Shown here one piece after another: positions 33,128 to 39,420 of a stretch of DNA of 39,420 nucleotides. The stretch comes from Gemmatimonadota bacterium. Its GTDB lineage: Bacteria > Gemmatimonadota > Gemmatimonadetes > Gemmatimonadales > GWC2-71-9. The DNA lies in the NCBI GenBank assembly GCA_029862935.1, contig JAOTWK010000001.1, positions 1 to 39,420 of the forward strand, read 5' to 3'. The notes under the pieces are model-generated. The model was not told the DNA's origin. It worked only from the letters and a program-made list of their open reading frames with translations, and did no database searches. The first letter of the stretch is position 1. Every line of letters starts with the position of its first letter. The position numbers were made by a program, and so were the translations under genes.

Positions 33128-34507
33128 ATGAGTGGTGCCATCGCGAGTCATCGCGGGACTCGACAGGTCGCACGTGCGGTTGTGTTGTTGTTGGGGGCTG
33201 CGGTGATCGGCGGCTGTGCGGCCAAGCGCCCGGCGACCGTCTCCCCTAACGAAATCCCGTCGCTCGCACGGCGCGTCGCTCAGAACCCCACGAATGCCGA
33301 TGTCGTCTTTCGGCTTTCAGCGGCGCTGTTCGCCGGAGGGCAGTGCGATTCAGCGTTGGTGGTGGCGCGCAAAGGCATGACCCTCCGGCCAGAGGCGCCG
33401 GTCGGCCCCATGATCGTCGGTCAGTGCCTCGAGCGAGCGGGTGAGTGGGATCAGGCGCTCGTCGTCTATCGCACGTATCTCACAACATTCCCGGAGGGAT
33501 CAGGCTCACCCTCGGTGCGGGCCCGTCAGGTGCTGGCGCAGCGGGACCGAGCCAACGCACTCGCACGCTTGGCGCTCGAGCGCGAAGCCGAGCTGGCACC
33601 TCAGCCGACTGACCCAGACATCGTTGCCGTGCTCCCCGTGAGTATCGTGGGCGATCCGCAGTATGAACCGCTGTCGCGTGGTCTCGCACAGATCCTCACG
33701 TCCGATCTCGCGTTGCTCCAGCGGTTTCGCATGGTCGAGCGTCTCCAGGTTGTTGCATTGCTCGACGAGATGCGACTCGGGGGGACAAACCGCGTCGATC
33801 CATCAACGGCGGCACGGGTCGGACGCATGCTCCAGGCCGGGCGCATGGTGCAAGGCTTGGCGGTCATTGAGGTCCAAGAGGAGACGCGATTCGAGGCAAG
33901 TGTTGTGCTCTCCGACGGCGAAGTGACCGCGCCAGCGGTCCAGACGGGCGAGCTCGAGCGTCTCCTCGAGCTCGAAAAACTGGTCGTGATCGATATCGCC
34001 AACCAGTTGGGGTACTTCCTGTCGGAAGCTGAACTGCGACTGATCTTCGAAAATGGAACGCAGAACCTGATCGCGTTCCTCTCCTACTCGCGAGGGCTGA
34101 TAGCGGAAGACCTCGGGGACTACAACGCTGCCGCACTGCATTACCGCGAGGCCGTACAGGCTGATCCGGCTTTCCAGGCGGCGCGAGAGCAGTATCAGGC
34201 GACTTCGGTGGCTACGGCGGTGCAGAACGCGGCACCAGGGGCCATCGTAACGGTGGCAGCGCAGCCACCCCCCGCACCCCTTCCGACCGTAGCCACGCCT
34301 TCGGCGACCACGCCCCCTCCGGTCAATCCGATTGCGTCGACGGTGAGCGACATCGCGTCGATCCAGGCTGAGCAAGTGGCGGCCACCCAGACACCGGTGG
34401 TGACCGGTACGCAAACCTCAGCGCAGGACCCACCACCCACGCCGACGATCCAGGGGACCCCGGTCACACTGACCGGGCGTATCCGGATCATCTTCCGGTT
34501 GCCATGA
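33128..34507 (+). CDS. Lipoprotein with TPR-like repeats and a CsgG-like domain
   Basis: A 459-residue lipoprotein: signal with lipobox IGGC (Cys30), TPR-like helices at about 45-150 (NPTNADVVFRLSAALFAGGQ, AGEWDQALVVYRTYL), a CsgG/FlgO-like domain at about 160-300 (IVAVLPVSIVGDPQYEPLSR, GLAQILTSDLALLQRFRMVE, VGRMLQAGRMVQGLAVIEVQ), another TPR (AEDLGDYNAAALHYREAVQ) and a Pro/Thr-rich tail ending GRIRIIFRLP. CsgG-like proteins sit in or at the outer membrane and either form secretion channels or support envelope assembly. The start ATG has GGAG 7 nt upstream. It overlaps the next gene by 4 bp (ATGA), so both proteins are probably partners. Confidence 0.82.
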   Translation: MSGAIASHRGTRQVARAVVLLLGAAVIGGCAAKRPATVSPNEIPSLARRVAQNPTNADVVFRLSAALFAGGQCDSALVVARKGMTLRPEAPVGPMIVGQCLERAGEWDQALVVYRTYLTTFPEGSGSPSVRARQVLAQRDRANALARLALEREAELAPQPTDPDIVAVLPVSIVGDPQYEPLSRGLAQILTSDLALLQRFRMVERLQVVALLDEMRLGGTNRVDPSTAARVGRMLQAGRMVQGLAVIEVQEETRFEASVVLSDGEVTAPAVQTGELERLLELEKLVVIDIANQLGYFLSEAELRLIFENGTQNLIAFLSYSRGLIAEDLGDYNAAALHYREAVQADPAFQAAREQYQATSVATAVQNAAPGAIVTVAAQPPPAPLPTVATPSATTPPPVNPIASTVSDIASIQAEQVAATQTPVVTGTQTSAQDPPPTPTIQGTPVTLTGRIRIIFRLP

Positions 34508-35619
34508 ACACCGCGCGCGTCGTCATCGCGACCGTATCTGTGTCCCTGTGCGCTGTGGCTGCGCCGGCGCAAGTCCCGATTCAGACACGCGTCGCCTTCT
34601 TCTCCGAGACATACAGCTTCGATCCCGGTCTCATCTTCCAACGCATCAACGAGTACACGGTGCCGGTCGGGATCACGGTGCCCATTGGGGACAAAGGCGA
34701 AGTGGCGCTGTCCACTGGCTACGCACACGTGGTGCTTCGATCAGCCGATCGGCAGCAACTGGCTGACCAGAAACTCTCCGGGTTCCTAGACACTGAGGCG
34801 CGCGTTTCTTGGAATGTCATTCCCGGCAGACTCACTGTGTTGGCGACCGGCGCCATCCCGACGGGCATCACGACAGTGAGTGGTGACGAGCTCTCGGTAT
34901 TGGGCGCGCTTGCCAGCGACATCATCGGTTTCGTCTCGCCCAGCGTGGGAAGCGGTGGCAGGGTAGGGCTCGGGTTCGCCGGAGCCGTCCCCATCGGGTC
35001 GTGGGCGATCGGACTCGGTGCGACGGTGCGGGAAGCGTTCCGGTACACCGCCGTCACCGGCAGTACGAGTCCGTTGAAACCTGGGCGGGAAGTGCGGGTT
35101 CGTGGTGGGGTCGAAGGCCGGCTTGGTCAGCGGACGTACGTGCGGGCAGCAACGATCTACTCCTATCGTGCCAAGGATCTCAAAGGCGACAGCACGCAGA
35201 ACGGTATTGGCAATCGGATCGTAGGCTACCTCTCGATCAATCAGGGCATCGGCAATACGTCACTCTTCGTGTACGGCTTTGACGTCTGGCGAGGCAGCCC
35301 ACAACTGGAAGAGACGGCACTAGGAGCCGCAGTGCTGCCGCGCGGGAATCTCATCGGGGTTGGTATGAGTTGGTTCCTACCGATCACGCGGCATGTGAGC
35401 GTGACCCCTCGCGGCGAGTTGCGCAATTCTGCGCAGGATTCGCCGTTGCAACTGGCAGGCCGATCGCTCCGCGGCGGTGTGGACCTGCGGTATCAGATCA
35501 CCCCACGGTTTGCAGTTGTCGGGCAGGCGGGAGGCGTGAGCGGATTCCTGGTACAGGAGTCCGAACGCATCCACTTCGATGGACTACGGACAGCGATCCA
35601 CGTCGAGTGGACGCCTTGA
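34504..35619 (+). CDS. Outer-membrane beta-barrel protein, function unknown
   Basis: A 371-residue exported protein. A signal peptide (MNTARVVIATVSVSLCAVAAPA) precedes a region of alternating strands rich in Gly, aromatic and Thr/Ser residues (VALSTGYAHVVL, GRVGLGFAGAVPIGSWAIGLG, VRVRGGVEGRLGQRTYVRAA, GVDLRYQITPRFAVVGQAGG), ending TAIHVEWTP. The pattern is that of a barrel of roughly 14-16 strands, though no family such as OmpA or OprB is recognised. Its ATG overlaps the stop of the CsgG-like lipoprotein gene by 4 bp, and the pair likely works together at the outer membrane. Confidence 0.75.
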   Translation: MNTARVVIATVSVSLCAVAAPAQVPIQTRVAFFSETYSFDPGLIFQRINEYTVPVGITVPIGDKGEVALSTGYAHVVLRSADRQQLADQKLSGFLDTEARVSWNVIPGRLTVLATGAIPTGITTVSGDELSVLGALASDIIGFVSPSVGSGGRVGLGFAGAVPIGSWAIGLGATVREAFRYTAVTGSTSPLKPGREVRVRGGVEGRLGQRTYVRAATIYSYRAKDLKGDSTQNGIGNRIVGYLSINQGIGNTSLFVYGFDVWRGSPQLEETALGAAVLPRGNLIGVGMSWFLPITRHVSVTPRGELRNSAQDSPLQLAGRSLRGGVDLRYQITPRFAVVGQAGGVSGFLVQESERIHFDGLRTAIHVEWTP

Positions 35620-35636
35620 GCTAACGAGGAAACCGC

Positions 35637-35682
35637 CAGTTATCAGTTGACAGTTATAGGCTTCAGTCACTTGTCAGTTGAT
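35637..35682 (+). repeat. Degenerate CAGTTATCAGTTGACAG repeat after the barrel gene
   Basis: The tract contains CAGTTATCAG, TTGACAGTTAT and, after a break, CTTGTCAGTTGAT, all variants of one short unit related to AACTGATAACTGTCAACTGA. It lies in the 164-bp gap between the barrel gene and the convergent cysteine-synthase-like gene. Such tracts are known to be scattered between genes in several environmental phyla; no function is established. Confidence 0.6.
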
Positions 35683-35748
35683 CGGCATCTGCCATCCGGC
35701 CGCGGTTACAAACATCTCGACGAGTCAGATGACAGAGACGACTGCAGC

Positions 35749-35776
35749 TCTGCCGCTGCCGCCCTGCCCCCTCTGT
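35749..35776 (+). repeat. TCTGCCGC-type low-complexity tract
   Basis: TCTGCCGC is followed by TGCCGCCCTGCCCCCTCTG. It repeats the motif of the array at 20805-20836 and runs into the 3' end of the cysteine-synthase-like gene, whose last residues ([10 protein letters not shown]) may derive from it. Confidence 0.55.
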
Positions 35777-35783
35777 CCCCCGC

Positions 35784-36908
35784 TCACGCCGCCCCGACCC
35801 TCCGCGGACACGGGGGCAACGTCTCCTCGGCCGCCACGACATCCGACGGCATGCTCTCGAAGCACTCGATGGGGTCACAGCACGTGTGGCACACGCGCTT
35901 GAACCCACGAAAGCCCGCCAGTTCGACGTCGGGGGCGCGGAAATCCGGCCTGACGGGCTCGTCGGCGAGAAGATCGGTGCTCAAATACTTCTTGTTGTCA
36001 TCGCAAAAAACGGTGACGACCACCGCCTCTGATCCGAGCTCGTCTTGCACTTGGAGCGCCCCGAGAAGGTTCGCCCCCGAGGAGATCCCAACGCCCAGCC
36101 CAAGAGCGGTGGCGAGCTTCTGAGCCATGAGGATCGCGTCTCCGTCGTCCACGCTCACGACGCGGTCCAGAAACGCCAGGTCGACTATTGGCGGAACGAA
36201 CTCGTCGGAGATGCCCTGAATCCGGTGTTTGCCCACGCGATGACCGGTCGACAGAGTGGGGGAGTTCGCGGGTTCCAGCGGATGGAGCTTCACACTGGGG
36301 TCCTGACCGCGGAGAAATCGGCCAACCCCCATTACGGTTCCCCCAGTTCCGACTCCCGCTACGAAAGCATCTGGAACGAAGCTTCTGAACCGCAGTTGCC
36401 ACCAGATTTCGGGGCCGGTTGTGGCCGCGTGTGCATCGATGTTGTCACGATTGGAAAACTGCCGTGGAAGGAACACGTGGCCACCAGCCGCCGCCATCTT
36501 CTCGGCCCGCTCGATGCTCCCGAGAAATCCACCTTCCTTGCGACTCACCAGATGAACGTCTGCGCCGAGACTCCGAATGAGATTGATGCGCTCAGCGCTC
36601 ATCCAATCGGGCATGAAGATGGTGACGGGGTGCCCCATGGCCCGACCGATGGCGGCAACTGATATGCCCGTATTCCCGCTCGTTGCCTCCACGAGGCGGT
36701 CCCCCGGCTCGAGCACGCCCTTGGCATATCCCTGCTGGATGATGTGCAGAGCCATCCGGTCCTTGATGCTGCCCGTCATGTTGATGTGTTCCGCCTTGGC
36801 GTAGATCACACGCTTCTCGCCACGGTACGTGAGGTCGATCGCGAGGAGCGGTGTGTTGCCGACGAGACACTTCAATCCGCGAAGCCGTCGCTCGAGTTGG
36901 TCGCGCAT
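35784..36908 (-). CDS. Cysteine-synthase-family PLP enzyme with Cys-rich C-terminal tail
   Basis: The first 315 residues are a fold-type II PLP enzyme of the CysK/CBS type: Lys49 in [10 protein letters not shown] binds [19 protein letters not shown] is the substrate loop, [16 protein letters not shown] binds the phosphate, and [11 protein letters not shown] follows. It would make cysteine from an activated serine and sulfide, or cystathionine. Beyond the usual end (about 310-320) are about 55 extra residues with a cluster [10 protein letters not shown] (340-349), which could bind a metal or deliver sulfur. The ATG at 36908 has only a weak ribosome site. Convergent with the barrel gene; divergent from thrC. 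Confidence 0.88.
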   Translation of the reverse strand: MRDQLERRLRGLKCLVGNTPLLAIDLTYRGEKRVIYAKAEHINMTGSIKDRMALHIIQQGYAKGVLEPGDRLVEATSGNTGISVAAIGRAMGHPVTIFMPDWMSAERINLIRSLGADVHLVSRKEGGFLGSIERAEKMAAAGGHVFLPRQFSNRDNIDAHAATTGPEIWWQLRFRSFVPDAFVAGVGTGGTVMGVGRFLRGQDPSVKLHPLEPANSPTLSTGHRVGKHRIQGISDEFVPPIVDLAFLDRVVSVDDGDAILMAQKLATALGLGVGISSGANLLGALQVQDELGSEAVVVTVFCDDNKKYLSTDLLADEPVRPDFRAPDVELAGFRGFKRVCHTCCDPIECFESMPSDVVAAEETLPPCPRRVGAA

Positions 36909-36934
36909 GATCGATCCGGAGTGCAGTTGTCGGG

Positions 36935-36964
36935 AGTTTAGGATGGCGGCCCCCCTTTTGGCAA
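36935..36964 (-). promoter_or_regulatory. Candidate promoter of the cysteine-synthase-like gene
   Basis: On the minus strand TTGCCA (36964-36959), an 18-bp spacer and TAAACT (36940-36935). The -35 matches five of six bases. Transcription would start near 36928, about 20 nt before the ATG. Confidence 0.48.
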
Positions 36965-37076
36965 ACGCGACGCTCTAGCTCTGTATCGGGTCGCTGACTA
37001 CTCTTTTCGAGCAGATGGGACACTCACACGAGAGCCGGCTGGTACTCTGCTTCGGCGAACAGGAGCGAACGCCGCA

Positions 37077-38375
37077 GTGGTAGACGTTCGCTATGTGAGC
37101 ACCGGCGGTTCAGCGCCACGCACTGATCTGCGGACGGCGCTGTTCCGGGGACTGGCACCCGACGGTGGGCTCTACATGCCGCAGCCCCTCGTGCCGTTCA
37201 CTCAGCGAGAACTCGATGCGCTACGCGGCGGTCCGCTGCGCCAGACAGCGGTCGCTGTCGGGGAACGGCTCCTCGACGGAGGGCTTTCCACCGAAATGCT
37301 CGAGGCCGTGTGGCAGGATGGGCTGAACTTCCCGATTCCACTCATCGAGCTCAGCGAACGCGTCTTCGTTCTCGAGGTGTTCCACGGCCCAACCTTGGCC
37401 TTCAAGGATGTCGGTGCGCGGTGTATGGCGCGGCTGATGGCTAAGCTCGCTCGCACCGAGGGCCAGTCCCTGACGGTTCTCGTCGCCACGTCCGGAGACA
37501 CTGGCGGTGCCGTCGCACATGCCTTCTATGGCCTTGCCGGCACCCGTGTCGTCGTGCTGTTCCCAGAAGGCCAGGTCAGTCCGTTTCAAGAGCAGCAGTT
37601 CACGACGCTGGGAGGCAACGTCATCGCGGTCGCGGTGCAAGGGACCTTTGACGACTGCCAGCGACTCGCCAAAGAGGCGCTGGCAAACGACGCGTTGCGA
37701 TCCGAATTGCGCCTCACCTCGGCCAACTCGATCAACGTCGGGCGTCTGTTGCCGCAGGTGTGCTACTTCGTGCACGCTTGGGCGCAATTACCGCCTGGGG
37801 CTGGACGTCTGATCGTGTCGGTTCCGTCGGGCAACTTCGGCAACCTCACGGCGGGTCTCCTGGCCAAGCGGCTCGGCGTTCCCATCGATCGGTTTGTGGC
37901 AGCGACAAACGTGAACGACGTCGTGCCAGACTATTTGGAGACAGGTACCTTCGAGCCGCGGCCCTCCGTGCGCACCATCTCGAACGCGATGGATGTCGGG
38001 AACCCGAGCAACTTCCCCCGCATGCTCGCACTCTACGGCGGCGACTGGGGTGCGATGCGTCGGGATGTCATCGGTCATACGTCCGACGATGCCGAGACGC
38101 GAGCCTGCATCGCGCGCGTCCATGACAGGTTCGGATACGTGGTCGATCCCCACTCGGCGGTGGGCTTGCTCGGGCTCGAAACCGCGGTTGGCGAGCACGC
38201 CGCCGCCGCGGGGATCGTCGTCGCGACAGCACATCCGTGCAAGTTCGCTGAGGTCGTGGAACCAGTAATCGGGCGCGCAATCGAGCCGCCCGCATGGTAT
38301 GCCATGCCTGACACGGCACGTCGCGACGTGGCACGGATCCGTGGATCCTTGAACGAGTTGGTGGCGATCCTCTAA
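37077..38375 (+). CDS. thrC: Threonine synthase
   Basis: A 432-residue PLP enzyme converting O-phosphohomoserine to threonine. Diagnostic regions are VRYVSTGG near the start, FRGLAPDGGLYMP, Lys110 in GPTLAFKDVGAR, VATSGDTGGAVAHAF, LFPEGQVSPFQEQQFTTLGG, SANSINVGRLLPQVCYF and SVPSGNFGNLTAGLLAKRLG; the end (HPCKFAEVVEPV) is typical of the longer E. coli-type enzyme. Start GTG at 37077 is preceded by AGGAG at 11 nt, a long spacing. No clear promoter was found in the 168-bp divergent region. pfkA follows 81 bp downstream on the same strand. Confidence 0.96.
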   Translation: MVDVRYVSTGGSAPRTDLRTALFRGLAPDGGLYMPQPLVPFTQRELDALRGGPLRQTAVAVGERLLDGGLSTEMLEAVWQDGLNFPIPLIELSERVFVLEVFHGPTLAFKDVGARCMARLMAKLARTEGQSLTVLVATSGDTGGAVAHAFYGLAGTRVVVLFPEGQVSPFQEQQFTTLGGNVIAVAVQGTFDDCQRLAKEALANDALRSELRLTSANSINVGRLLPQVCYFVHAWAQLPPGAGRLIVSVPSGNFGNLTAGLLAKRLGVPIDRFVAATNVNDVVPDYLETGTFEPRPSVRTISNAMDVGNPSNFPRMLALYGGDWGAMRRDVIGHTSDDAETRACIARVHDRFGYVVDPHSAVGLLGLETAVGEHAAAAGIVVATAHPCKFAEVVEPVIGRAIEPPAWYAMPDTARRDVARIRGSLNELVAIL

Positions 38376-38456
38376 CCGGTGTCGCATTTCCGGCAGCTTG
38401 CTCGCCGCCGGCCTTCGGTAGAGCTTTGGGAGCGAAAACGACCAATCGAGAGCTCG

Positions 38457-39420
38457 ATGACAATACGACGAATTGCCGTCCTGACGAGCGGGGGCGATGC
38501 CCCCGGTATGAACGCTGCTATCCGTGCAGTCGTCCGGACGGGGGTCGCCAGAGGCTGGCAGGTATTCGGCATCCGCCACGGATTTGAGGGGCTCATCAGC
38601 GGAAGCATGCGTGAGATGGGCGCCCGCGACGTGAGTGGCATTGTCCAACTGGGCGGGACCGTCCTGGGGAGCGCGCGTTCAGAAGAGTTCAAGACAGCCG
38701 AGGGCCGGAGCAGGGGGCTGCGAGAGCTGCGTCGTCAGGGCATTGACGGGCTCATTGTGATCGGCGGCAACGGCTCGCAACAGGGTTCGCACGCGCTGCA
38801 TGAGTTGGGGTTCCCCGTAGTGGGTGTTGCCTCGACGATCGACAACGACCTGTACGGCGCCGATATCACGATCGGTGTGGACACGGCGCTCAACATCGCG
38901 CTCGAGGCGATCGACCGGCTCAAGACCACCGCCTCGTCACACCAGCGTGCCTTCCTGCTGGAGGTCATGGGGCGAGACAGCGGGTATCTAGCACTCATGG
39001 CAGGTATTGCCGGCGGTGCGGAGGCCGTCGTGATCCCGGAGGTGGAGACCGACCCCGATGAGGTGGCGGCGGAGCTGCGTGATGCGTATGAGCGTGGCAA
39101 GTCGCACGCGATTGTGGTGGTGGCGGAAGGCGATCAGTACGATGCGCAGCGACTCGCGCAGCACTTCGCCGAGCACCAGGACCAACTCGGCTTTGAGTTA
39201 CGGGTGACGACGCTGGGTCACGTGCAACGGGGCGGGACGCCAGGTGCATTCGATCGTCTCTTGGCAACGCGACTTGCAAACGCCGCTACGGAGCAGCTTG
39301 CACGAGGAGAAGCAGGTGTGCTCGTGGGCCAGCGCGATGGAGACATCGTTGGCACACCGCTCTCGGAGGTCGTGAGCAACCGCAAGACGCTCGATCCCGA
39401 GTTGCTGGAACTGGCCGCGG
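38457..39420 (+). CDS. pfkA: 6-phosphofructokinase (C-terminus beyond the window)
   Basis: 321 residues are visible and the frame is open at the window end; family length is about 320-370, so only a short tail is missing. Motifs: SGGDAPGMNAAIR (11-23), IGGNGSQQG (102-110), TIDNDLYG with catalytic Asp129, MGRDSGYLA, VVAEGDQ and LGHVQRGG. Gly106 after the third motif position and Ser126 before TIDND point to ATP rather than pyrophosphate as donor. The usual Mg-binding Asp in GGDGS is Asn105 here. It makes fructose 1,6-bisphosphate, the committed step of glycolysis. It follows thrC on the same strand without a clear promoter between them. Confidence 0.94.
   Translation, partial: MTIRRIAVLTSGGDAPGMNAAIRAVVRTGVARGWQVFGIRHGFEGLISGSMREMGARDVSGIVQLGGTVLGSARSEEFKTAEGRSRGLRELRRQGIDGLIVIGGNGSQQGSHALHELGFPVVGVASTIDNDLYGADITIGVDTALNIALEAIDRLKTTASSHQRAFLLEVMGRDSGYLALMAGIAGGAEAVVIPEVETDPDEVAAELRDAYERGKSHAIVVVAEGDQYDAQRLAQHFAEHQDQLGFELRVTTLGHVQRGGTPGAFDRLLATRLANAATEQLARGEAGVLVGQRDGDIVGTPLSEVVSNRKTLDPELLELAA

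Noticed and set aside
1..39420. tRNA or rRNA genes, CRISPR arrays, insertion sequences or prophage
   Set aside because: No cloverleaf-like gap, spaced direct repeats, transposase or phage genes were seen, and gaps between genes are all under 300 bp.

Overview
This window looks like an ordinary stretch of chromosome from a GC-rich (roughly 60-65% by eye), free-living, Gram-negative bacterium. The best fit is the phylum Gemmatimonadota, which is an inference. It rests on the PorX-type response regulator with a PglZ domain (typical of the Fibrobacteres-Chlorobi-Bacteroidetes group and its relatives), lipoproteins, an outer-membrane barrel, a Tat-exported TldD, and the use of both TTGACG/TATGAT-like and TATATTTG-like promoters. 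No mobile element, phage, CRISPR array, tRNA or rRNA was found. Coding density is very high: no gene-free stretch exceeds 300 bp and many neighbours overlap by 1-17 bp.

Layout. 1-3038: partial yebC (-), a small lipoprotein and an EamA permease (+), then a stand-alone DnaB-type ATPase coupled to an unknown 134-residue protein (-). 3170-8131: a tightly coupled + strand operon of PorX-like regulator, MsbA-like ABC exporter, class V aminotransferase and HIT hydrolase, overlapping tyrS (-) tail to tail. 9449-18233: a long + strand run of class A penicillin-binding protein, amidohydrolase (probable CTG start), HNH nuclease behind a terminator-like leader hairpin, YjbQ, acyl-CoA ligase, a NYN-LOTUS RNA-binding protein with a likely 3' frameshift, and 3-methyladenine DNA glycosylase. 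18250-21666: M14 metallopeptidase and a catalytically atypical SDR (-). 21843-24812: Tat-exported TldD plus TldE (+). 24824-27726: SAM-methyltransferase-like protein, CDF metal exporter and RlmI-like methyltransferase (-), the last sharing its start codon region with thiE (+). 28379-31113: rho, ruvX and mltG (-), with a clear rho promoter abutting a divergent M50 membrane protease gene (31281, +). 32607-35619: an unknown 96-residue protein with a good promoter, then a TPR/CsgG-like lipoprotein coupled to an outer-membrane barrel. 35784-end: a cysteine-synthase-like enzyme with a Cys-rich tail (-), threonine synthase and phosphofructokinase (+, runs off the window).

How the genes fit together. 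Most are housekeeping: translation (tyrS, rlmI-like), transcription (rho, yebC), cell wall (pbp1A, mltG), DNA repair (ruvX, glycosylase), thiamine, threonine, cysteine and glycolysis. The parts that may be less well described are the PorX-like regulator operon, the DnaB-like two-gene unit, the CsgG-like lipoprotein/barrel pair, and the NYN-LOTUS gene. I see no clear evidence for a dramatic new system. The most useful observations are at the level of gene architecture: overlapping divergent starts, an attenuator-like leader, a frameshifted C-terminus, and short tandem repeats at gene edges, one of which encodes a signal peptide.
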